Assembly: GCF_003056405.1 (NCBI RefSeq)
Contig: NZ_PYVZ01000017.1
Location: 41,981-105,980 of the forward strand
Direction: 5' to 3'
DNA: 64,000 bases
Origin: Devosia indica
GTDB lineage: Bacteria; Pseudomonadota; Alphaproteobacteria; Rhizobiales; Devosiaceae
In this document: positions 1 through 7,606 of the stretch, piece by piece
How positions within the stretch are numbered: the first letter of the stretch is position 1
Layout of the letters: each line of letters begins with the position of its first letter
The notes under the pieces: generated by a model
Database searches by the model: none
Seen by the model: the letters and a program-made list of their open reading frames with translations, nothing else
What the model was told of the DNA's origin: nothing
Program-made: the position numbers and the translations under genes

Positions 1-1861
1 CAGTCTGGGTGACATTGGATGTTCGCAGGGTGATCGAACCGCCATTGGGCATGGCGTCGCGCGCGTTGACCACTAGGTTGATGATCACCTGTTCGAGCTG
101 CACCACATCGGCGCGCACCGGCCAGATATTGCGCCCATGTTCGACCGTGAGATTGTTCTTCTCGCCGATCATGCGTTTGAGAAGCACCGTGAGATCGTCG
201 ACGATCAGCGGCAGCTCCAACACTTGCGGACGCAGCGTCTGGCGGCGCGAGAAAGCCAGCAACTGGCGGGTCAGCCCCGCCGCACGATTGGCATTCTGCT
301 TGATCTGCATCAGCTCGTTGAACGAAGGATCGCCCGGCTTGTGCTTCAGGAGCAGCAGATCGGAAAACCCGATAATGGCGGTGAGCAGATTGTTGAAATC
401 ATGCGCGACACCACCGGCCAACTGGCCAACGGCCTGCATTTTCTGGCTCTGGGCGAACTGTGCCTCAAGCTTGCGCTGGTCGGTCATGTCGAGCGCATAG
501 ACATTGATCTGCTCAGGTGAACCGGCGCTGACCTCGGAGGCCGAAATATAGAGCCGGACGGCATGATCGCCCTCGACACTGAGCGCGGCATCGACCGGGC
601 TGACTTCCGAGCGCTGGGCAGTCGCATCGCTCAGGGCCTGGGCCAGCTTCTCCCGGCTGCCTTCGCCGATGAGATCGCTCAGGGGCTGCAGTTCAAGGCT
701 CTTGTCCTCGCCCGACCAATGGAAAATGCGCCCGAACGGCGCATTGGTCCGAACGATCCGCCCTTTGGCATCAAGCGTGGCAATGGCAAACGGTGTGTCG
801 TTGAAAAAGCGCGAGAAGCGCACTTCGGCGGCCCGCAATTCCTCTTCGGTGTCCGGCGCGCTCGACATGTCGAGCACCAGCGTGCGGGTTTCGCCCAATT
901 CGCCATCGGCCAGGCGGGCAGCGCGATGCAGCAGGCGCACCGGCAGCGAAGTGCCATTGCGGCGCACCAGATCGATATCGATGATCTCGGTGCGGATTTC
1001 CCCGTCACCCCGCCCCCGCATCAGCAGCGAAGCGCCGTCGCCGCGCACGATATCGCTCAAGGCAAGCTGACCGGCATTGAATTCGGCCAGATCGTAGCCG
1101 AGCCAATCCGCCAGTGTGGAGTTGAGATACTGGATCTGACCATGCGCATCGGCCGAGAAGAAACCGGAAGGCGAGTGGTCCAGATAATCGATGGCGCGCT
1201 GCAGGTCACGGAACGCGGTCTCGTTGTTTTCCCGGTCGCGGGTGATGTCCTCGACCGACCAGGCGACCAGCGGCTTATGGCTATCGGCAAAATCGGGCAA
1301 CGGCCGCACCGAGACCCGATACCAGAACACGCGGCCAGCCTCGGACTGGGACCCGCCCAAACCGCCCGGCACGCGGATATCCTCAATCGCCGTACGCCCG
1401 TCGCGCGCAGCCCGCGAGACCCGATAGATTGCCTCGCCCGCATCGGCATAGCCGGAAAACAGCCTTGGCACGCCAACCGGCACGCCATTGTTCACCGCGC
1501 CCGGAAAGCTGCCATAGTGCTGGTTTACATAGCTTATCTTGCCTTCGCGATCGGCAATCACCGCGCCAAAGGGCAGACTGTCGACCACCGCATGGCTCAG
1601 GGTCCGCCGATCTTCGCTGGCCGCGAAGCGGAACAGCCCGGCCGCCAGCCCGAACAGGAAAAACACCCCCGCCACGGCCAGCAGGCCGACAAAGCTCATC
1701 ACCAGTTCGGGCGGAATGCGATCCCCGAACAGCGTGAACGCTATCGCGACGACGACCAGCACGATGCCCAGCACCGCCACCCGCCAAAGCCCCGCGCCGC
1801 CGCGTCCCGAATCCAGGACCGGTTCGGGATAGCTGTCCTCGCCAAGCGGCGTCGATGCCAT
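1..1861 (-). CDS. cckA: Cell-cycle sensor histidine kinase CckA (partial, 3' end outside window)
   Basis: The minus-strand frame starts at the ATG at 1861 and stays open for 620 codons to the window edge, so the C-terminus is missing. Two membrane segments lie near residues 26-75, followed by PAS-like regions. The histidine-kinase H-box GGVAHDFNNLLTAIIGF has its phospho-accepting histidine at about residue 487. A HATPase N-box (NLVVNARDAMPNGG) follows near residue 600. HDFNNLLTAI is typical of CckA, the hybrid kinase that phosphorylates CtrA through ChpT; the receiver domain expected at the C-terminus would lie beyond the edge. It sits 174 bases downstream of flhB on the same strand, an arrangement I recall from Caulobacter. 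CtrA-type boxes elsewhere in the window fit this identity. Confidence 0.9.
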   Translation of the reverse strand, partial: MASTPLGEDSYPEPVLDSGRGGAGLWRVAVLGIVLVVVAIAFTLFGDRIPPELVMSFVGLLAVAGVFFLFGLAAGLFRFAASEDRRTLSHAVVDSLPFGAVIADREGKISYVNQHYGSFPGAVNNGVPVGVPRLFSGYADAGEAIYRVSRAARDGRTAIEDIRVPGGLGGSQSEAGRVFWYRVSVRPLPDFADSHKPLVAWSVEDITRDRENNETAFRDLQRAIDYLDHSPSGFFSADAHGQIQYLNSTLADWLGYDLAEFNAGQLALSDIVRGDGASLLMRGRGDGEIRTEIIDIDLVRRNGTSLPVRLLHRAARLADGELGETRTLVLDMSSAPDTEEELRAAEVRFSRFFNDTPFAIATLDAKGRIVRTNAPFGRIFHWSGEDKSLELQPLSDLIGEGSREKLAQALSDATAQRSEVSPVDAALSVEGDHAVRLYISASEVSAGSPEQINVYALDMTDQRKLEAQFAQSQKMQAVGQLAGGVAHDFNNLLTAIIGFSDLLLLKHKPGDPSFNELMQIKQNANRAAGLTRQLLAFSRRQTLRPQVLELPLIVDDLTVLLKRMIGEKNNLTVEHGRNIWPVRADVVQLEQVIINLVVNARDAMPNGGSITLRTSNVTQT

Positions 1862-2035
1862 GGGATATTGCTCCAGCGCTGCACATCGTCCCGAATCGGG
1901 ACATCAGAAAAGGTCTAGCAAAAGGACCGCCCGCATGGGAGGGCGAAGCCCCGATTTGCCGTGGATGGCGGCGCATTGATGCCGACATGCATCGACGCGC
2001 ACCGATTTGGCTTCGGGACTGGCCTCTGCGGCGGT

Positions 2036-3124
2036 TTACGCACTCGGCCGCCAGCCGCCGCCAGGCTTCTTGAGGCGCATCACGAAGCCGATCACCTCGG
2101 CCACCGCCTTGAAATGCTCGGCCGGAATGGTCTCGTCGATATCCACCGAGGCGAATAGAGCACGCGCCAATGGCGGATTTTCGACAATGGGCACGTCATT
2201 GTCCTTGGCCAGTTCGCGAATACGCAAGGCCACGGCATCCGCACCCTTGGCCACGCATTTGGGGGCGGCCATGTCCTTGTCGTATTTGAGCGCCACGGCA
2301 AAGTGGGTCGGGTTGGTGATGACCACAGTGGCATCAGGCACGGACGACATCATGCGCTTGCGGGCCCGATCCTGACGCAATTGACGGATGCGCCCCTTTA
2401 AATGCGGGTCGCCCTCCATCTGCTTGTATTCCTCACGTGTCTCCTGGACGGTCATCATTTGCCGCTTCCACCATTTCTGGCGGACATAGAAGTAGTCGGC
2501 CACCGCAATAGCGGTGATAACCGCCAGGACCGCAGCGAAAATCTTGATCCCGATCTCCTGGAAATCGAGCAGGATCATGATCGGATCGGCAGTCACCATG
2601 GTGTCGAGCCGGTCGCGCTCGGGCCAGCAGACCAAAATCACGATCACCCCCACGAGGATGATCTTGACCAGGCCCTTGCCGAAATTGACCAGCGCATCTG
2701 GCGAGAACAGCCGTTTGGCACCGCCAATCGGTGAGATCTTGGAAAGCTTGGGTTTGATCGGGTCGAGCGACCAGACCAGGCGATGCTGCACCAGATTGGC
2801 CAGGATGCCGCAGACCATCAGCACAGCCAGCGGAATCAGCGCCACGCCAATCATCGCCAGGGCCAGCCCGTTGAAGAAATCGGCAAAGCCGGCACCGTCC
2901 AGGTCGAACTGGTCGGCATTCATGAAAATCAGGCTCAGCGACTGGCCCAGCTCGCTACTGATCCACGGGGACAGCATGGCAAAGACAATGCCCGACCCCA
3001 TCAACATGAACCAGGTCGTCACCTCCTGGCTCTTGGCCACATCACCCTTCTTGTGCGCATCCTCGAGCTTTTTCTGGGAGGGGTCTTCTGTTTTTGAGTC
3101 TTGGTCCGGGGCTTCGCTTGACAT
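2036..3124 (-). CDS. flhB: Flagellar export gate protein FlhB
   Basis: This 362-residue protein is the switch component of the flagellar type III export gate in the inner membrane. The N-terminus (SKTEDPSQKKLEDAHKKGDV) is characteristic, four hydrophobic segments follow between about residues 35 and 215, and the cytoplasmic domain carries the autocleavage motif NPTH at residues 271-274. Length is close to the family norm. It is the last flagellar gene of the minus-strand run flgB-flgC-fliE-fliQ-fliR-flhB, and its ATG lies 3 bases after the fliR stop, implying co-transcription. The C-terminal tail (KPGGGWRPSA) is short. Confidence 0.97.
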   Translation of the reverse strand: MSSEAPDQDSKTEDPSQKKLEDAHKKGDVAKSQEVTTWFMLMGSGIVFAMLSPWISSELGQSLSLIFMNADQFDLDGAGFADFFNGLALAMIGVALIPLAVLMVCGILANLVQHRLVWSLDPIKPKLSKISPIGGAKRLFSPDALVNFGKGLVKIILVGVIVILVCWPERDRLDTMVTADPIMILLDFQEIGIKIFAAVLAVITAIAVADYFYVRQKWWKRQMMTVQETREEYKQMEGDPHLKGRIRQLRQDRARKRMMSSVPDATVVITNPTHFAVALKYDKDMAAPKCVAKGADAVALRIRELAKDNDVPIVENPPLARALFASVDIDETIPAEHFKAVAEVIGFVMRLKKPGGGWRPSA

Positions 3125-3127
3125 GGG

Positions 3128-3895
3128 CTAGCCCCTCCACATCGCCAGGTGATTTTCGAAGGCGGTAATGTACCAGCCCATCATCATCACCAGCAGGATC
3201 GCAAACAGCAGCAGGCCCAGAATGATATTGGCCGGCATCAGGATGAAATAGACCTGCAATTGCGGCATCAGCCGCGCCAGAATGCCGGCGCCCAGGTTGA
3301 ACACCAGGCCGAAGACAATAAACGGCGCGGACATTTGCACCCCGACCATGAAGGCGCCGCTGACCGTGCGGACGGCCAGTTGCATGGCGTCCTCGGGCAT
3401 CAGCGGATCGGTGGGCGAGAACACCATATAGCTGTCATAGATCGCCGCCAGCGCCATGTGGTGCAGGTCGGTGGCAAAGATCAGCGTGATGCCCAGAAAG
3501 GACAGGAAGCTCGAGAACACCGCACCCTGCTGCCCCATCTGGGTCGGATCGGCTGCCAGGGCGCCGGACAGACCGGCCTGGAAGGCGACGATGGTGCCGG
3601 CCACCTGGGTGGCCATGACGGTGATGCGCACAATGGCCCCGATGATGAGACCCACGGCCAATTCATGGAACAGCAGCCCCACCATGCCCGCCAGGTCGGG
3701 CGGAATGGCCGGGATTACCTCGCCCAGTAGGGGGAACAGCACCAGGGTGAAAGCCAGCGCAAAGCTCAGCCGCATGCGCGCCGGTATCGTCTGCTCGCCC
3801 AAGGCCGGCATCAGCATCAGCATGGCGGCAATGCGCGCAAACAGGATGATATAGGTAAACGCCGTCGCCGGGAGCCAGTCGAGACTGATAGTCAC
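3128..3895 (-). CDS. fliR: Flagellar export gate protein FliR
   Basis: This 255-residue integral membrane protein forms the export gate with FliP and FliQ. Several hydrophobic segments are visible across the protein, including FTYIILFARIAAMLMLMPAL at the N-terminus and VYFILMPANIILGLLLFAIL near the C-terminus, with the family-typical QTIPARMRLSFALAFTL and FQAGLSGALAADPTQMGQQG regions. It lies between fliQ (3-base gap) and flhB (3-base gap), the usual gene order, so the three are almost certainly one transcript. Confidence 0.96.
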   Translation of the reverse strand: MTISLDWLPATAFTYIILFARIAAMLMLMPALGEQTIPARMRLSFALAFTLVLFPLLGEVIPAIPPDLAGMVGLLFHELAVGLIIGAIVRITVMATQVAGTIVAFQAGLSGALAADPTQMGQQGAVFSSFLSFLGITLIFATDLHHMALAAIYDSYMVFSPTDPLMPEDAMQLAVRTVSGAFMVGVQMSAPFIVFGLVFNLGAGILARLMPQLQVYFILMPANIILGLLLFAILLVMMMGWYITAFENHLAMWRG

Positions 3896-3898
3896 CGC

Positions 3899-4165
3899 TT
3901 ACCCGCCCACGATGATCATGTCGACCACACGGTCCATATAGCCGGCCATGGTGGCGCCCAGAAATGGCAGCGTGATCAGCATGGTAATGAAGATGGCGAT
4001 GATCTTGGGGACGAAGACCAATGTCATTTCCTGGATCTGCGTCAGCGCCTGGAACAGCGCAATCACCACGCCGACGATCAGGCCGACGAGCATCATCGGC
4101 ATCGAGACGATGATGAGGGTCCAGATGCCCTGGCTGGCAATGTCGAGCACTTCTGCGCCGCTCAT
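3899..4165 (-). CDS. fliQ: Flagellar export gate protein FliQ
   Basis: This 88-residue protein has two membrane helices (GIWTLIIVSMPMMLVGLIVG and IIAIFITMLITLPFLGATMA) and is a small subunit of the flagellar export gate. The frame is open upstream to 4213, but the ATG at 4165 (MSGAEVLDIASQG) gives the standard FliQ length, and the upstream 16 residues (MAAGARLEPESRRVEA) have no family resemblance. It precedes fliR by 3 bases. The 124-base gap to fliE upstream might hold a secondary promoter, though I see no clear element there. Confidence 0.95.
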   Translation of the reverse strand: MSGAEVLDIASQGIWTLIIVSMPMMLVGLIVGVVIALFQALTQIQEMTLVFVPKIIAIFITMLITLPFLGATMAGYMDRVVDMIIVGG

Positions 4166-4289
4166 GGCTTCAACCCTTCTCGATTCGGGTTCCAGCCTAG
4201 CACCGGCCGCCACCCCGGCGAAGGCTGTGGGCCGTTTCGGGGTGGTTTATCCCGCATTGTTGACCATGCGGCCCCTCTGAATGCCAAGG

Positions 4290-4625
4290 CTAGATCGGCA
4301 TCCTCATGATTTCCTCATAGGCCGAAATCACCTTGTCGCGCAGGGTGACCATGCTCTCGATGGCCATTTCGGTTTCGCTCAGGGCGGTCACCATGTCGAC
4401 GACATTGGCCTTGCCGCTGACCATGTCGAGCGCCATCTGGTCGGACACCTTGCCCTGGTCGACCACGCCCTGGACATTCTGGGCCAACAGATCGGCAAAG
4501 TTGCCGCCCGCAGCCGGCGCGGCCGCGGTCAGGTCGGCCTGCGGCTTGGCGGACTGGTTGATCAGCCGGCTGGCATTGGAATAGGCGGCGGTTGCCGCAT
4601 TGAATGGGGTATTGCTGACGGCCAT
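4290..4625 (-). CDS. fliE: Flagellar hook-basal body complex protein FliE
   Basis: This 111-residue protein is the MS ring-rod junction component. The C-terminal half (VVDQGKVSDQMALDMVSGKANVVDMVTALSETEMAIESMVTLRDKVISAYEEIMRMPI) has the family hallmarks, notably the late segment around RDKVISAYEEIMRMPI. It follows flgC by 21 bases, giving the common flgB-flgC-fliE proximal-rod operon. The protein has no signal peptide, as expected for a substrate of the flagellar export apparatus. Confidence 0.95.
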   Translation of the reverse strand: MAVSNTPFNAATAAYSNASRLINQSAKPQADLTAAAPAAGGNFADLLAQNVQGVVDQGKVSDQMALDMVSGKANVVDMVTALSETEMAIESMVTLRDKVISAYEEIMRMPI

Positions 4626-4646
4626 TTGTGCTGTCTTTCTCGCTTA

Positions 4647-5057
4647 TCAGCCGCGCAGGATGTCGAGCGTGCGCCCGAGCATCTGGCGGGTGACGGTAAC
4701 CACGTTGAGATTGGCCTCATAGCTGCGCTGGGCCTGGCGCATGTCCACGGTTTCCACCAGCGTGTTCACATTGGGATATTGCACGAAGCCGCTCTCGTCG
4801 GCGGCCGGGTGTCCGGGCTCGTAGCGCGAGGAAAAATCGCTCATGTCATAGGCCAGCCGCCCGATTTCCACGACACGTCCGCCGACTTCGGCGTCGTAAC
4901 TGGCCTGAAAGGTCGGGATGCGGCGGCGATAGGGCTCGTCGCCCGGCGCCTTGCCGGCTGAGTCGGCATTGGCGATGTTTTCCGCAATGACCCGCATCCG
5001 CGCCGTCTGGGCGTGCAGGCCGGTCGCTGCGATGCGAAGCGAAGAATTGAAGTCCAT
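4647..5057 (-). CDS. flgC: Flagellar basal-body rod protein FlgC
   Basis: This 136-residue proximal rod protein has the rod-family N-terminus (LRIAATGLHAQTARMRVIAENIANADS) with the ENIAN signature at about residues 27-31. The C-terminal coiled-coil segment (VETVDMRQAQRSYEANLNVVTVTRQMLGRTLDILRG) is also typical. Length is normal for FlgC. It lies 76 bases downstream of flgB, and that gap is mostly filled by a long inverted repeat (5088-5134), which could affect the relative expression of flgB and flgC. Confidence 0.95.
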   Translation of the reverse strand: MDFNSSLRIAATGLHAQTARMRVIAENIANADSAGKAPGDEPYRRRIPTFQASYDAEVGGRVVEIGRLAYDMSDFSSRYEPGHPAADESGFVQYPNVNTLVETVDMRQAQRSYEANLNVVTVTRQMLGRTLDILRG

Positions 5058-5087
5058 GCGTTACCCCTGAGGCCTTCCTTGTTGGTC

Positions 5088-5134
5088 GCGCTTCCGAACC
5101 GAAAAACTGGTGCCCACTTTTTCTGGAAACGCTC
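5088..5134. repeat. Imperfect inverted repeat in the flgB-flgC gap
   Basis: The 47-base segment folds as two nested arms. The outer arms are GCGCTTCC and GGAAACGC; the inner arms are GAAAAACTGG and CCCACTTTTTC, around a very short centre. I recognise closely similar intergenic palindromes from Rhizobiales genomes, where they behave like REP-type or small non-autonomous repeats, but no second copy is evident in this window. It touches the flgB stop codon. Possible roles are an mRNA stabiliser or partial terminator after flgB. Confidence 0.6.
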
Positions 5135-5538
5135 TAGACGTTCTTGCCCAGCGCGACGCGCAGGATGCGGACGGATTTCTGGTAGAGCGAGGTCGCCGCC
5201 TGATAGTCCATCATATTGGTGGTGACCTTCATCATCTCGTCTTCGAGCGTGACGCCGTTGCCTTCTGGCGTGACCTCGAAATTGGCCATGCGCTGTGCAT
5301 TGAAGGCGCCCTCCCCCGACGAGGCTGAAAAATGCATGGGCTGCGTGACGGTGGTGACGACAGCCGAAGAGACCATCATCCCCTGCCGGTCGGCGAATTC
5401 ATATTGCTTGAGATCCCGCCCGCGATAGCCGGGCGTTTCGGCATTGGCGACATTCTCGGCCAACAGGCCTTGACGGGTCTGGTGCCAGCGCATCTTGTCG
5501 GTCAGCGCCGAAAAGACTGGCATATCCATGAGGCCCAT
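5134..5538 (-). CDS. flgB: Flagellar basal-body rod protein FlgB
   Basis: This 134-residue proximal rod protein contains the rod signature GLLAENVANAETPGYRGRDLKQYEF near residues 24-48 and a C-terminal helix (EDEMMKVTTNMMDYQAATSLYQKSVRILRVAL). It heads the minus-strand flagellar operon that runs to flhB. A perfect TTAA-N7-TTAA site lies 55 bases upstream in the divergent spacer shared with fliO, so it is a likely CtrA-controlled early flagellar gene. Confidence 0.95.
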   Translation of the reverse strand: MGLMDMPVFSALTDKMRWHQTRQGLLAENVANAETPGYRGRDLKQYEFADRQGMMVSSAVVTTVTQPMHFSASSGEGAFNAQRMANFEVTPEGNGVTLEDEMMKVTTNMMDYQAATSLYQKSVRILRVALGKNV

Positions 5539-5592
5539 GGCCCAAGCTCCCCGGAAACAAATTCAATTAGGCAATTCTTGCCGGGTGAATGG

Positions 5593-5607
5593 TTAATCAA
5601 GCGTTAA
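5593..5607. promoter_or_regulatory. CtrA-type box between flgB and fliO
   Basis: TTAATCAAGCGTTAA is an exact match to the TTAA-N7-TTAA full-site consensus known for the cell-cycle regulator CtrA. It lies 55 bases upstream of flgB (minus) and 155 bases upstream of fliO (plus), in the spacer between two early flagellar operons. In Caulobacter such early (class II) flagellar operons are CtrA-activated. Binding here is inferred. Confidence 0.7.
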
Positions 5608-5761
5608 TCCGGCCTTTCGCTGGCCTGAAACCACGTGCATTCTGCAAAATTGATGGGCGAACTAGGCAGGAAGTGCCGCCCATGTCGACCAACACCTATT
5701 GCCCCACCCGGAATCGCGCTATGTGCGTTGTCCGACCTGAAATGCTCTGGAGGCGCGGCTC

Positions 5762-6391
5762 TTGCAATTCATTACCGGACTGTTCGGCGGCAGCGGCAAC
5801 ACCATCCTGACCATGATCCTGGCGCTTGGCATCGTGCTGGTGCTGATCGTGCTGGCCGTCTGGTTCCTCAAGCTGATCTCCAACGTTTCGGGCAATGCCG
5901 CGCGCGGCCGCAACCGGCGCCTGGCCGTGGTCGACACCCTCGCCCTCGACCAGAAGCGGCAATTGGTGATCGTGCGGCGCGACAATGTCGAACATCTGAT
6001 CCTGACCGGTGGCCCGCACGACGTCGTGGTGGAGACCGGCATTGCCGTGCCCGAAGCCGCCCCGGCCCAGCCGGCCCGGCGCGGCCTGCCCTCCCTTTCA
6101 GCCCGACGGCCGGCAAGTGCCCGGACGGCAACCGCCCCCGCTCAACCAGCCCCCGCCGATCCGGAACCCGCCGCCCCGCCGGTCCCCGAACCAGCCAAGC
6201 GCCCCGGCCGCTCCTTGCGCCACACCGGCCTGCTCCGGCCGGTCAGCGTGCAGGACCCAACGCTATCCGTTGAAAACCTGGATGCGCCGGGCGAGACGCC
6301 TGCCGACTCAGATAGAGAGGTCGGTGGCGACACGGTGAGCGAAGGCACAGCGCTTGAGCATGACAATAGCGAGCAGGCCAACCGGAACTGA
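5762..6391 (+). CDS. fliO: Flagellar biosynthesis protein FliO
   Basis: The TTG start at 5762 is supported by GGAGG at 5749-5753. The 209-residue protein has one membrane helix (TILTMILALGIVLVLIVLAVWFL, residues about 14-37). A small FliO-type beta domain follows (RRLAVVDTLALDQKRQLVIVRRDNVEHLILTGGPHDVVVE), then a low-complexity Pro/Ala-rich tail. FliO helps assemble the FliP ring of the export gate. Its 3' end overlaps fliP by 32 bases, indicating translational coupling. FliO is poorly conserved; the call rests on the beta domain plus position before fliP. Confidence 0.88.
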   Translation: MQFITGLFGGSGNTILTMILALGIVLVLIVLAVWFLKLISNVSGNAARGRNRRLAVVDTLALDQKRQLVIVRRDNVEHLILTGGPHDVVVETGIAVPEAAPAQPARRGLPSLSARRPASARTATAPAQPAPADPEPAAPPVPEPAKRPGRSLRHTGLLRPVSVQDPTLSVENLDAPGETPADSDREVGGDTVSEGTALEHDNSEQANRN

Positions 6392-7145
6392 ACCGGCGCG
6401 TAAGGCGCGCTGGCGCTTCCTGCTGCCGCTTCTGACCGCCGTTGGCCTCTTGCTGCTCTGGTCCCAGGACGCTTTCGCGCAGGCCCTCTCCATTGATTTC
6501 GGCGACGAGACCACGCTGACCGAGCGGGCCATTCAGCTCATCGGGCTGATTACCCTGCTCTCGCTGGCCCCATCGATCCTGGTGATGGTGACCAGCTTCA
6601 CCCGCATCGTGGTGGTGCTCTCGCTGCTGCGCACTGCCATCGGCCTGCAGACCGCACCGCCCAACACCGTCATGGTGTCCTTGGCGCTATTCCTCACCCT
6701 GTTCATCATGCAGCCGACCCTGCAACAGAGCTACGAACAGGGCATCGCCCCATTGATGGCGGGCGAGATCGAATTCGCCGAGGCTTTCGACGCCGGCGTC
6801 GCGCCGATCCATGAATTCATGCGCGCCAATGTGCGCGATCGCGATCTGGAGCTGTTCTACGACCTTTCGGAAACGGCGCTGCCCGATGAGCCGGAAGCCA
6901 TTCCACTGCAGCTTCTCGTGCCGGCTTTCATGATCTCCGAGCTGCGCCGGGCGTTCGAAATCGGCTTCCTGCTGTTCCTGCCCTTCGTGGTCATCGACAT
7001 GGTCGTGGCCTCGGTGCTGATGAGCATGGGCATGATGATGCTGCCTCCGGTGGTGATCTCGCTGCCCTTCAAGCTGATCTTCTTCGTGCTGGTCGACGGC
7101 TGGTATCTGGTGGCCGGGTCGCTGGTCCGAAGTTTTACCAGTTAG
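6360..7145 (+). CDS. fliP: Flagellar export gate protein FliP
   Basis: This 261-residue core subunit of the export gate begins at the ATG at 6360 inside the end of fliO; a TTG at 6354 is an alternative. A cleavable signal peptide ends near QDAFAQA, as is usual for FliP. Family blocks are clear: LSLAPSILVMVTSFTRIVVVLSLLR, TAPPNTVMVSLALFLTLFIM, and LVPAFMISELRRAFEIGFLLFLPFVVIDMVVASVLMSMGMMMLPP. The next gene follows only 2 bases after the stop codon. Confidence 0.97.
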   Translation: MTIASRPTGTEPARKARWRFLLPLLTAVGLLLLWSQDAFAQALSIDFGDETTLTERAIQLIGLITLLSLAPSILVMVTSFTRIVVVLSLLRTAIGLQTAPPNTVMVSLALFLTLFIMQPTLQQSYEQGIAPLMAGEIEFAEAFDAGVAPIHEFMRANVRDRDLELFYDLSETALPDEPEAIPLQLLVPAFMISELRRAFEIGFLLFLPFVVIDMVVASVLMSMGMMMLPPVVISLPFKLIFFVLVDGWYLVAGSLVRSFTS

Positions 7146-7147
7146 CG

Positions 7148-7606
7148 ATGTACCGGCTCAAACCCGGCATAAAGCGGGACATAGTGCGGCGCTGGGCCCT
7201 GCCCGATCGCATCTTTTTCGGCCACGGCGCCTGCCACATCCTGGCCGGGGTCTATCTTGCCGAGTGCCCCCTGGCCGGATTTCACGCCGAACGGATCATT
7301 CCCAAAGACGATGTGCCGGGCGGCCACATGTACATCACCGATGGCCTGATTGCTTTCGACTATCATGGCTACAGCCTGCGCGAGCGCCTGCTGGCGCATC
7401 ATTGTCGGAGCTGGGCAACTGACTATCCAGGCTGGGACTGCGACATCGAAATCGTCGACTTCCCCATACTCGGCGCCCATGCGCTCAATTCACGCAAGAT
7501 GCTGGGGCCGGATCAACATCTGGGAGACACAATCGCCCGCGCCAAGGCCTTCATAGGGCGATTCGCACATGCAGAACGGGCGGCGAAAGTGCACGCCATG
7601 GCCTAG
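7148..7606 (+). CDS. Conserved-looking protein of unknown function coupled to fliP
   Basis: I do not recognise this 152-residue soluble protein. It has no signal peptide or membrane segment and is rich in His, Cys and aromatic residues (for example FFGHGACHILAG near residue 24 and HMYITDGLIAFDYHG near residue 60). Its ATG lies 2 bases after the fliP stop, so it is probably co-transcribed with fliO-fliP. Its stop shares the tetranucleotide CTAG with the stop of the convergent 1121-residue gene. Position after fliP need not mean a flagellar role; the HGACH and HxY patterns suggest a catalytic or metal site, which is speculation. Confidence 0.7.
   Translation: MYRLKPGIKRDIVRRWALPDRIFFGHGACHILAGVYLAECPLAGFHAERIIPKDDVPGGHMYITDGLIAFDYHGYSLRERLLAHHCRSWATDYPGWDCDIEIVDFPILGAHALNSRKMLGPDQHLGDTIARAKAFIGRFAHAERAAKVHAMA

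Noticed and set aside
563..1918. Long open plus-strand frame (451 codons) over the cckA region
   Set aside because: It is the complement shadow of the cckA coding frame, which has clear histidine-kinase motifs; the plus-strand product has no family features.
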